From NCBI GenBank assembly GCA_964470025.1, contig CAYXZR010000026.1:1-12097 (forward strand): a stretch of DNA of 12,097 bases, in the 5' to 3' direction. This stretch comes from CAYXZR01 sp964470025. Lineage in GTDB: Bacteria > Patescibacteriota > Patescibacteriia > Buchananbacterales > UBA6539. Shown one piece after another: positions 7,310 through 12,097 of the stretch (within the stretch, counting starts at the first letter, position 1; every line of letters starts with the position of its first letter). The notes beneath the pieces were generated by a model. That model did no database searches, was not told the origin of the DNA, and saw nothing but the letters and a program-made list of their open reading frames with translations. The position numbers and the translations under genes were made by a program.

Positions 7310-8038
7310 ATGCTCAAAATTGGTCATCGTGGCGCTAAAGCCTACGCCCCAGAGAACAGCCTGGATTCATTTGCCAAGGCAGTTGATATGGGGGTGGATA
7401 TGGTTGAGTTTGATGTGCGTATTACTAAGGACAAGCATCCTATCGTCATTCATGACAATCGCCTGATGCGACTTGCTAACAAATGGGGCAAAGTAAATCG
7501 ACTCACCCTCAAGCAAGTCAGAGAGCTAAAACTCGTAGAAGGTGGAGGCCACATACCAACACTTGCTGAAGTTTTAGAGGTCATTGATGGCAAGGTCGGA
7601 ATCAATATCGAACTCAAGTCACGTAGAAGTGCACAAATTGTCGTACAGACACTACGCGACTATAAAATGGATATGAGTTCGGTAATGATTTCTTCAAACT
7701 ATCCGCAAGAGATCCGTAAAGCAGAGAAGCTAGAGCCAGGAATTGTAACGGGGTTACTCTTTCGCTCACCAAACGCAGTTAGTCTGTGGCTTATCATTGA
7801 TTTCATTGCACTGGTGTTACTACCGATAACAAAGTATTACATTTCTTGGATTGTCCGACGAGCAAATGCTGATTATCTCTGTATTCATCGAACATTACTT
7901 ACTAAAAAAAGATTTCAACTACTAAAAGAACAAGGAATCAAGGTGTGTGTTTGGACAGTAGATGATGAACGTCATATTGAGCAACTAAGAGAGCTCGGTG
8001 TTGACGCTATTATTTCTAATTACCCCGATAGATTATGA
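7310..8038 (+). CDS. Glycerophosphodiester phosphodiesterase (GDPD family) with hydrophobic insertion
   Basis: The family hydrolyses glycerophosphodiesters to sn-glycerol 3-phosphate and an alcohol, with a divalent metal, in a TIM-barrel fold. The 242 residues carry the signature residues: His6 and Arg7 in GHRG, Glu15 in PENS, Glu33 and Asp35 in VEFDVRITKD, His48 in IVIHD, Glu101 in NIELKS and the C-terminal VCVWTVDD (212-219). There is no signal peptide, so catalysis is probably cytosolic or at the membrane face. A hydrophobic stretch at about 157-182 (LWLIIDFIALVLLP and YYISWIV) replaces a usual barrel segment and could dip into the membrane. The ATG at 7310 follows an AGAGAG purine run. 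The stop overlaps lepB's ATG (ATGA), so the two are coupled. The exact substrate is unknown. Confidence 0.92.
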   Translation: MLKIGHRGAKAYAPENSLDSFAKAVDMGVDMVEFDVRITKDKHPIVIHDNRLMRLANKWGKVNRLTLKQVRELKLVEGGGHIPTLAEVLEVIDGKVGINIELKSRRSAQIVVQTLRDYKMDMSSVMISSNYPQEIRKAEKLEPGIVTGLLFRSPNAVSLWLIIDFIALVLLPITKYYISWIVRRANADYLCIHRTLLTKKRFQLLKEQGIKVCVWTVDDERHIEQLRELGVDAIISNYPDRL

Positions 8039-8649
8039 AATTTTTCAAAAAACAAAAATATCCTCGACATCTTGAAGAAGAGCAAACCTTTGGCCAGCAA
8101 GCCTTGATTTTTTTCTGGGAGGCATTTAAGGTAGTCGTAATTTCTCTAGCAATTATCGTGCCTGTTCGCTTTTTCCTTATCAAGCCATTCTATGTAAAAG
8201 GCGCATCAATGGAGCCAAACTTCCATGATAGAGAGTATCTGATTGTTGATGAGATTACCTATCGATTCAACCATCCAGAGCGAGGAGAGGTAATCGTGTT
8301 CAAAGATCCATTTAATTCTGGTCAATTTTTTATCAAACGAGTGATTGGTCTACCAGGAGAAAAAGTAAGAATCACTGACGGTAGAGTATTTATCTCAGAA
8401 GATGGCAGTTCACCAGTAGTAGCACTTGAAGAGGACTACTTACTACCTGCAACTGCGACCAATGGTAATATCGAGTTTAGTCTTGATGTCGATGAGTACT
8501 TCTTACTCGGTGATAATCGAAACTCAAGTCTAGATTCACGAGCGTTTGGTCCGCTTGAGCGAGAAGCAATAGTCGGACGAGTGCTCTGGAGGGGATGGCC
8601 ACTCAATAAAGTTGGATTTTTAATCAAAGATATTGATTATAACCTTTAA
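8035..8649 (+). CDS. lepB: Signal peptidase I
   Basis: LepB cleaves signal peptides from exported preproteins on the outer face of the membrane using a Ser/Lys dyad. The 204-residue protein has one N-terminal membrane segment (about 24-48), the catalytic serine in GASMEPN (Ser58), the general-base lysine in FIKRVIGLPG (Lys101) and the box GDNRNSSLDSR (159-169). Length and layout match Gram-positive type SipS-like enzymes rather than the longer two-helix proteobacterial form. The ATG at 8035 overlaps the GDPD stop by 4 nt. hisS follows after 32 nt. Its clients would include exported surface proteins; the window's LCP protein is a membrane-anchored one that need not be cleaved. Confidence 0.97.
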   Translation: MKFFKKQKYPRHLEEEQTFGQQALIFFWEAFKVVVISLAIIVPVRFFLIKPFYVKGASMEPNFHDREYLIVDEITYRFNHPERGEVIVFKDPFNSGQFFIKRVIGLPGEKVRITDGRVFISEDGSSPVVALEEDYLLPATATNGNIEFSLDVDEYFLLGDNRNSSLDSRAFGPLEREAIVGRVLWRGWPLNKVGFLIKDIDYNL

Positions 8650-8681
8650 TAATTTCAGTTAACGAATTTCACATCAGTCAT

Positions 8682-10070
8682 ATGCCTAAGAAAGCAGCTA
8701 AGAAAACAACCGCGAAAAAACCTGTAGCTAAAAAACCTGCAGCTAAGAAAACAACCGCGAAAAAACCTGCAGTCAAGACTTCACGTGCACCAAAGCTACT
8801 TCGTGGGTTTAAAGACATCATGCCGTCAGATCAACCATACTGGCGCTACGTTCGTGACACGATGCAAAGTTTCTCTGATAGCTATGGATTTTCTCGCATT
8901 GATATCCCAGTACTTGAAGAAACTAACTTGTTTGTACGAACTATTGGTAAGCAAACAGACGTCGTAAGTAAAGAAATGTTTACCTTTACTGATGCCAGCG
9001 AAGGAAGTGTCTCACTTCGACCAGAAGCAACAGCTGGTATTGCCCGCGCATATCTTAACCACGGCTTAGTAAACAATCCGCAGCCAGTAAAGTTATTTTT
9101 CACCGGGCCACTGTTTCGACGTGAGCGACCACAGTCTGGTCGATACCGACAGTTTCACCAGTATGACTTTGAAATCATCGGCGATAAAAACCCAGCACTT
9201 GATGCACAGTTGATCGTCATGGCGTACAACATGTGTCAGTCATTTGGATTGAGTAAAGTAAGTATCCAGGTAAACAGTATCGGCACCCCAGAGTCACGAG
9301 CAGAATATCTCGAAGAGCTTACCAGTTACTACAAGTCAAAGCGTAAGATGCTTTGTGAAGATTGTAAAAAGCGCTTAACAAAAAACCCACTTCGATTACT
9401 TGATTGTAAAACTCCAACCTGTCAGCCACTGAAGGCAGATGCACCACAGATTGTTGACTGGCTTGATGAAGAGTCAAAAGCACACTTTATGAAAGTGATT
9501 GAATACCTCGATGAACTTGATGTACCATATGTGCTTAATCCATACTTGGTACGTGGGCTCGACTACTACACTCATACAGTGTTTGAAATCTGGCCAGGTG
9601 ACGAAGAAGGCGGATCACAAACCACACTACTCGGTGGCGGACGATACGATGGACTCATCGAGCAGCTCGGCGGCCGACCAACTCCTGCAGTAGGATTTGC
9701 TGGTGGACTTGAGCGCATGATCATGGAAATGAAAAAGCAAGAAGCAAATCCACCAGACCGCACCAAGCCTCGAGTGTTCTTGGCACAGATTGGTGATCTG
9801 GCAAAACCAAAAGCACTAGTGCTTTTTGAACAACTCCGACAGTATCGAATTGTCGCTGCAGAAAACTTTGCCAAAGACAGTTTGAAGGCGCAGCTAGAAA
9901 TCGCCAACAAGCTTGGAGTGAAGTACGTCTTGATTCTCGGACAAAAAGAAGTACTTGATGGCACGATTTTGATCCGTGATATGGAAAACGGAGTGCAGGA
10001 AGTTATTGACTTCAAAAAGACTGTAAACGAGTTAAAAAAGAAGTTTAAAGCTGACGACGAAGCAAGTTAA
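8682..10070 (+). CDS. hisS: Histidyl-tRNA synthetase with Lys/Ala/Pro-rich N-terminal tail
   Basis: HisRS, a class II synthetase, charges tRNA-His in the cytosol. Of 462 residues, the first about 35 form a basic tail of AKK, TTAKKP and AAKKP units, and the catalytic domain begins at LLRGFKDIMPSD (39-50). Motifs visible are LRPEATAGIARAY (112-124), motif 2 GPLFRRERPQ..YDFEIIG (142-167), the histidine-specific RGLDYYTHTVFE (291-302) with catalytic Arg291, GGGRYDGL (318-325) and motif 3 AVGFAGGLER (336-345). The anticodon-binding domain spans about 365-455. Four cysteines in the insertion (Cys225, Cys228, Cys242, Cys247) could bind zinc. The ATG at 8682 has no Shine-Dalgarno; a downstream start would lose the tail, but the first later Met (Met47) falls inside the conserved domain, so the tail is probably real. 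Confidence 0.96.
   Translation: MPKKAAKKTTAKKPVAKKPAAKKTTAKKPAVKTSRAPKLLRGFKDIMPSDQPYWRYVRDTMQSFSDSYGFSRIDIPVLEETNLFVRTIGKQTDVVSKEMFTFTDASEGSVSLRPEATAGIARAYLNHGLVNNPQPVKLFFTGPLFRRERPQSGRYRQFHQYDFEIIGDKNPALDAQLIVMAYNMCQSFGLSKVSIQVNSIGTPESRAEYLEELTSYYKSKRKMLCEDCKKRLTKNPLRLLDCKTPTCQPLKADAPQIVDWLDEESKAHFMKVIEYLDELDVPYVLNPYLVRGLDYYTHTVFEIWPGDEEGGSQTTLLGGGRYDGLIEQLGGRPTPAVGFAGGLERMIMEMKKQEANPPDRTKPRVFLAQIGDLAKPKALVLFEQLRQYRIVAAENFAKDSLKAQLEIANKLGVKYVLILGQKEVLDGTILIRDMENGVQEVIDFKKTVNELKKKFKADDEAS
8694..8769 (+). repeat. Two copies of a 31-bp direct repeat in the hisS tail
   Basis: An identical 31-bp sequence stands at 8694-8724 and 8739-8769, a period of 45 bp or 15 codons. It encodes AAKKTTAKKP twice, and the intervening 14 bp continues the same KKP theme. 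The exactness suggests recent in-frame duplication. Confidence 0.95.
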
Positions 10071-10089
10071 AAAAAGCTCTCAACCATCG

Positions 10090-10120
10090 AAAAATCCGGG
10101 CATTTGCTGCTCGGATTTTT
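10090..10120 (+). terminator. Intrinsic terminator after hisS
   Basis: A 9-bp perfect stem AAAAATCCG (10090-10098) / CGGATTTTT (10112-10120) with a 13-nt loop runs into further T's. It sits 20 nt past the hisS stop and closes the GDPD-lepB-hisS operon. The A-rich left arm means it may also work for the minus strand. Confidence 0.85.
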
Positions 10121-10141
10121 TGTATTTTTCTAAGATGCTAG

Positions 10142-10170
10142 TTGACAAATTACCTAAAATAAGCTACTAT
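10142..10170 (+). promoter_or_regulatory. Promoter of small gene 1
   Basis: A perfect TTGACA (10142-10147), 17-nt spacer and TACTAT (10165-10170) make a strong vegetative promoter. Start near 10177 leaves a leader of about 47 nt to the ATG at 10224. Confidence 0.85.
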
Positions 10171-10223
10171 TTGGCCTGTCAGACTTCAGTACTGGCACTG
10201 CACATTCCACTAAAGGGTCTTTT

Positions 10224-10442
10224 ATGGCTCGGGACAACGCAATTGCAAAGTTTCTTCAGGAAGGCGGCGATCTGGCTTCACAAGAAGGTGTAGGACTCAT
10301 CTGTGATGAAGGCATCAGAGCAGTACGCTGTGCGATCAAGGACGATGGTATTCGTGCAGCACTTTTGCAAGCACGAGATCGTACATCTCATATTGGTTTT
10401 CAAAAAACACTCACACTTGCCTTGCGAAACTCAGAGTTCTAA
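10224..10442 (+). CDS. Small hypothetical protein, 72 aa (small gene 1; paralogue of small gene 3)
   Basis: I do not recognise this family. The protein is 72 residues, predicted mostly helical, soluble, with no membrane segment. Its N-terminus has the pattern D4-N5, I7, F10, G14-G15, S19, G22, and the same pattern shifted by one residue occurs in the 75-aa product at 10969-11196. The C-termini also match loosely (F..xL..A(L/M)...E(F/Y)). Two cysteines (27 and 36) are not shared. The ATG follows an AAAGGG Shine-Dalgarno (about 10213-10218). It has its own strong promoter and its own terminator, so it is a one-gene transcription unit. A real protein is supported by that framing and by the paralogue; its function cannot be inferred. 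Confidence 0.8.
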   Translation: MARDNAIAKFLQEGGDLASQEGVGLICDEGIRAVRCAIKDDGIRAALLQARDRTSHIGFQKTLTLALRNSEF

Positions 10443-10452
10443 GCGCCCTCCT

Positions 10453-10478
10453 AACTACCTAGTAATAGGTAGTTTTTT
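10453..10478 (+). terminator. Intrinsic terminator of small gene 1
   Basis: A perfect 9-bp stem AACTACCTA (10453-10461) / TAGGTAGTT (10466-10474) with a GTAA tetraloop is followed by T's. It starts 11 nt after the stop of small gene 1. Its T-tract leads straight into the -35 box of the next gene. Confidence 0.9.
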
Positions 10479-10479
10479 A

Positions 10480-10508
10480 TTGACCAATACAATAATCCAT
10501 GCTATTAT
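10480..10508 (+). promoter_or_regulatory. Promoter of small gene 2
   Basis: TTGACC (10480-10485), 17-nt spacer and TATTAT (10503-10508). The -35 begins two bases after the terminator T-run of small gene 1 ends. Start near 10515 gives a leader of about 31 nt. Confidence 0.8.
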
Positions 10509-10545
10509 TGCGTTTGCACTTTTCAAAAAACAGAAAGGATCTGAC

Positions 10546-10863
10546 ATGGTCAATAATGATCAGGATAGTGGCAATCTAATTATTAGGATGTACACCACAG
10601 AGGAGATTGATCCGGATGGATTTTTTGGTAGTTTCGAGCACATAGAGGACGAGGCTGCTGCAGAAAAAATTATTCGAGAAGTACATCAAGATAATTTTGC
10701 TGAGAATATCGTTCTATGGGTTGTGCGTATCAATCACAGTCGACACTGGGTGTGGCGACGTAACCCAAACAATAGGGCAGAACTAGTATGCGATGGTTAT
10801 ACTAATAACCCGATCTCAGCTGAAGTGCCAATTGCTTTTGTGACGCATCGAGATTCAGAGTAA
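10546..10863 (+). CDS. Small hypothetical protein, 105 aa (small gene 2)
   Basis: Not recognised. The ATG at 10546 is chosen because it follows AGAAAGGA (10532-10539) at good spacing and lies downstream of a clear promoter; the reading frame is open further upstream to 10303, but that part overlaps small gene 1, its terminator and this promoter. The 105-residue product is acidic in its first half (EEIDPDG, EHIEDEAAAEKI), with a probable helix at about 36-50. It then has two likely beta-strands rich in aromatic and basic residues (ENIVLWVVRINHS and HWVWRRNP, about 53-73). No membrane segment or signal peptide is seen. The pattern looks like a small alpha/beta fold. It does not resemble small genes 1 or 3. 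It is a single-gene unit with its own terminator. Confidence 0.78.
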   Translation: MVNNDQDSGNLIIRMYTTEEIDPDGFFGSFEHIEDEAAAEKIIREVHQDNFAENIVLWVVRINHSRHWVWRRNPNNRAELVCDGYTNNPISAEVPIAFVTHRDSE

Positions 10864-10875
10864 TTGTTCATTACC

Positions 10876-10902
10876 ACCGCTTGAATTTCAGGCGGTTTTT
10901 TA
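10876..10902 (+). terminator. Intrinsic terminator of small gene 2
   Basis: The stem ACCGCTTGA (10876-10884) / TTCA-GGCGGT side (10888-10896) has nine pairs including one G-U, a 3-nt loop and a following T-run. It begins 12 nt after the stop codon. Confidence 0.85.
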
Positions 10903-10904
10903 TT

Positions 10905-10933
10905 TTGACAAAAGCTATAAAATAATCTAATCT
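10905..10933 (+). promoter_or_regulatory. Promoter of small gene 3
   Basis: TTGACA (10905-10910), 17-nt spacer and TAATCT (10928-10933). It starts directly behind the terminator of small gene 2; the leader to the ATG is about 29 nt. Confidence 0.8.
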
Positions 10934-10968
10934 GCAGTATCTATCGTTTCATAAGGAGGGATTGTCTC

Positions 10969-11196
10969 ATGGTCCTTGAGGATAATCCCATTATTCAGTT
11001 CGTTGAGAGAGGTGGAATATTCACTTCCAGAAGAGGTCGCCGGCTCGTTGCTGAGACCAGTCAAGAAGTGCTTGATGAAGCAAGCGCTGACCTTGAAGTG
11101 CAGAAAGCCATGAATGATGCATTATGGCGCAAGCGTGTTAGAGACGGAACTATTTTTCGAGAAAAACTTTTACACGCTATGTCAACTGAGTACTGA
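10969..11196 (+). CDS. Small hypothetical protein, 75 aa (small gene 3; paralogue of small gene 1)
   Basis: Not recognised. A strong Shine-Dalgarno AAGGAGGG (10953-10960), the best in the window, stands 8 nt before the ATG. The 75-residue product is charged and likely helical, with an arginine-rich turn (SRRGRR, 20-25) and no membrane segment. Its D5-N6, I8, F11, G15-G16, S20, G23 repeat the spacing seen at the start of the 72-aa protein at 10224-10442. Its C-terminal F63..KLL.AM..EY recalls that protein's F59..TL..AL...EF. I infer diverged paralogues. The promoter, terminator and strong ribosome site suggest high expression as a single-gene unit. DNA or RNA binding is possible given the basic residues but is not shown. 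Confidence 0.8.
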   Translation: MVLEDNPIIQFVERGGIFTSRRGRRLVAETSQEVLDEASADLEVQKAMNDALWRKRVRDGTIFREKLLHAMSTEY

Positions 11197-11203
11197 TCAT
11201 TAC

Positions 11204-11232
11204 ACCGTCATATCGTATGACGGTTTTTTATT
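11204..11232 (+). terminator. Intrinsic terminator of small gene 3
   Basis: A perfect 9-bp stem ACCGTCATA (11204-11212) / TATGACGGT (11216-11224) with loop TCG and a T-tract. It begins 7 nt after the stop. Nearly the same terminator closes small gene 4: 27 of 29 bases agree, with both differences in or beside the loop. Confidence 0.93.
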
Positions 11233-11261
11233 TTGACAAAAATTACTGCATATGATGAACT
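11233..11261 (+). promoter_or_regulatory. Probable promoter of small gene 4
   Basis: A perfect TTGACA (11233-11238) follows the small gene 3 terminator exactly as in the previous junction. At 17 nt spacing the -10 would be TGAACT (11256-11261), which is poor, so either the promoter is weak or another element is used. Confidence 0.5.
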
Positions 11262-11282
11262 GTCATCTAGCATTCCTCAGCG

Positions 11283-11290
11283 AAAAGGAG
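11283..11290 (+). promoter_or_regulatory. Ribosome binding site that sets a GTG start for small gene 4
   Basis: AAAAGGAG lies 11 nt before GTG at 11302. This argues for GTG as the start rather than the upstream in-frame TTG at 11233, which is part of the -35 box. Confidence 0.65.
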
Positions 11291-11301
11291 ACTATACTAA
11301 C

Positions 11302-11655
11302 GTGAGGGGTCAACAACCAAAGCCAAACACCAGAGGGTGGCTACCATCTGTCAGAGCAGCAATTGCCAAAACCCCAGAAGACATGATCGAGCTCATCGGC
11401 GATCTGCCCGACAGAAACGTCGTAGACAGCATGGGAGAGAGTAAGCGTCGTGAAATTCAGTTAGTAGTAAATCAGCTGCTTAATTTTCTGACCAGCCCGC
11501 GTTGTTTTAAAAACGCATCTGATCAAGTAGCACAAAAGCTACAAGTACTTGAAGTGCTACGCCAGTTCACCCAGACCAACCCGACACTGATCACCACACA
11601 AGACAAAACACGCCTTGAAGCGTGTTTGGGAGAGCTACAATCAGCCAGTAATTAA
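11302..11655 (+). CDS. Small hypothetical protein, about 117 aa (small gene 4)
   Basis: Not recognised. From the GTG at 11302 the protein has 117 residues; it starts with a short basic, Gln/Pro-rich segment (RGQQPKPNTRG) and continues as a probable bundle of amphipathic helices (VRAAIAKT, EDMIELIGDL, REIQLVVNQLLNFL, QVAQKLQVLEVLRQF). There are single cysteines near 72 and 109 and no membrane segment. The start is set by AAAAGGAG at 11283-11290, with rather long 11-nt spacing. It differs from small genes 1-3 in sequence but shares the -35 context of small gene 3 and a nearly identical terminator, so it belongs to the same tandem arrangement. It is convergent with the NUDIX gene, whose stop lies 34 nt downstream. 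Confidence 0.75.
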   Translation: MRGQQPKPNTRGWLPSVRAAIAKTPEDMIELIGDLPDRNVVDSMGESKRREIQLVVNQLLNFLTSPRCFKNASDQVAQKLQVLEVLRQFTQTNPTLITTQDKTRLEACLGELQSASN

Positions 11656-11664
11656 TCGTTCTTT

Positions 11665-11694
11665 AACCGTCATATCTCATGACGGTTTTTTATT
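11665..11694 (+). terminator. Intrinsic terminator of small gene 4
   Basis: A perfect 9-bp stem AACCGTCAT (11665-11673) / ATGACGGTT (11679-11687) with loop ATCTC and a T-tract. It is a second copy of the small gene 3 terminator with two changes. The T-tract overlaps the stop codon of the convergent NUDIX gene; on the minus strand no T-tract follows the hairpin. Confidence 0.92.
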
Positions 11695-12097
11695 GCGCAA
11701 GATATACATCTGCCATCTCTTTGCAGTCAGGATACATTTCGATAGTTTGCAATTCATCTTTTGTAATCCACTTTATCTCTTCGATCTCAGTCTCATCAAC
11801 CTGTGTTGTACTATCATCGACGATATCACACAGATACGCGATAAAGATAGTCCAGCATTTGGACTGTTCGTGCCAGGCGCGTGTCACATGCAGTGGTTTA
11901 CCGACAGTGATGTCGATGTTGAGCTCTTCTTTGATCTCTCGAGCAAGTCCATCAGCAGGTGCTTCATCTTTGTGTAGTCTACCACCAGGAAACTCCCAGA
12001 GGGATTCACCAACTCCACGACACACAAGTACATTGCCATCTTTTTCTAAGATAGCTTTTTGTGCGACATTACCGACGAAGTGATTTGAAGTGTTTTC
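11690..12097 (-). CDS. NUDIX hydrolase, 5' end cut by right edge
   Basis: NUDIX enzymes hydrolyse nucleoside diphosphates linked to another moiety; members of this size often clean up oxidised or surplus (d)NTPs. The frame is open through the right edge, so the 136 visible residues lack the true N-terminus. The visible part starts ENTSNHFVGNVAQKAIL, a typical first beta-strand region. The NUDIX box is GRLHKDE(x7)REIKEELNI, matching GX5EX7REUXEEXGU except that Asn replaces the late Gly. Catalytic glutamates in REIKEE are intact. WEFPGGR just before the box and the C-terminal WITKDEL are family-typical. A GTG at 12025 is not the start, because conserved sequence lies upstream. The substrate cannot be told. 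Confidence 0.93.
   Translation of the reverse strand, partial: ENTSNHFVGNVAQKAILEKDGNVLVCRGVGESLWEFPGGRLHKDEAPADGLAREIKEELNIDITVGKPLHVTRAWHEQSKCWTIFIAYLCDIVDDSTTQVDETEIEEIKWITKDELQTIEMYPDCKEMADVYLAQ

Larger units (their letters stand above)
10893..11241 (+). repeat. 21-bp terminator/promoter junction repeat, two copies (10893-10913 and 11221-11241)
   Basis: The same 21 bases, from CGG through the T-tract, ATTTTGACA and three more A's, occur at both sites. Each copy joins the right arm and T-tract of one terminator to the -35 box of the next gene. The copies bracket small gene 3 with its promoter and terminator stem. Confidence 0.9.

Noticed and set aside
9572..10015. 147-codon antisense open frame inside hisS
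   Set aside because: Low-complexity Ser/Pro/Cys-rich translation, a shadow of the hisS reading frame; no promoter or ribosome site.
10303..10545. Upstream extension of the small gene 2 frame
   Set aside because: It overlaps small gene 1, its terminator and the promoter of small gene 2; the ATG at 10546 has a proper Shine-Dalgarno.
11293..11298. TATACT as the -10 box of small gene 4
   Set aside because: It lies between the ribosome site and the GTG, and no -35 stands 16-18 nt upstream; the nearest TTGACA is 54 nt away.
11233..11301. TTG start at 11233 giving a 140-aa form of small gene 4
   Set aside because: The TTG is the first three bases of the TTGACA -35 box and lies right after the previous terminator; GTG 11302 has a ribosome site.
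12025..12025. GTG as the NUDIX start codon
   Set aside because: The frame is open to the right edge and encodes family-typical sequence upstream (FVGNVAQKAIL).
1..12097. CRISPR arrays, insertion sequences, rRNA or tRNA genes, UGA recoding
   Set aside because: No spaced repeat arrays, no transposase or terminal inverted repeats, no RNA gene signatures; UGA acts as a stop at the ends of the LCP and GDPD genes.

Overview
The window looks like a chromosomal segment of an ultra-small bacterium of the Patescibacteria (Candidate Phyla Radiation, CPR) type. The case rests on small, tightly packed housekeeping genes with 1-4 nt overlaps, few Shine-Dalgarno sequences, moderate-to-low GC, an LCP protein carrying a LytR_C domain, and several housekeeping proteins with slightly off-consensus motifs. 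UGA is used as a stop (ends of the LCP and GDPD genes), so this is not a UGA-recoding lineage. The exact class (for example Parcubacteria or Saccharibacteria) cannot be fixed from sequence reading alone.

Left half, minus strand, transcribed right to left. One operon runs LCP-LytR_C protein (7105 to 5681), der (5684 to 4221) and pth (4219 to 3638), and closes with an intrinsic terminator at 3591-3621. A second group follows: dprA (3444 to 2347), folC (2347 to 1091, TAATG stop/start coupling) and topA (1074 to the left edge, incomplete). These genes serve cell-envelope assembly, ribosome assembly and peptidyl-tRNA recycling, DNA uptake processing, folate polyglutamylation and DNA supercoiling. 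The gap between pth and dprA holds a compact set of inverted repeats. On the plus strand these are preceded by a TTGACA promoter and followed by seven T's, so they may encode a small RNA of about 100 nt.

Middle, plus strand. From a divergent promoter region (7106-7309) runs a three-gene operon: a glycerophosphodiester phosphodiesterase with a hydrophobic insertion, signal peptidase I (lepB; ATGA overlap) and histidyl-tRNA synthetase (hisS). HisRS carries an unusual Lys/Ala/Pro-rich, histone-H1-like N-terminal tail made by an internal DNA duplication. The operon ends at a terminator at 10090-10120.

Right part, 10140-11694, is the accessory and most interesting region. Four small genes (72, 105, 75 and about 117 aa) stand in tandem. 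Each has its own sigma70-like -35 element and its own 8-9 bp terminator hairpin. At three junctions the terminator T-tract runs straight into the next TTGAC(A/C) -35 box. Genes 1 and 3 appear to be diverged paralogues, and the terminator and terminator/promoter DNA is itself repeated. None of the four proteins is recognised. A convergent, 5'-truncated NUDIX hydrolase gene on the minus strand reaches the right edge.
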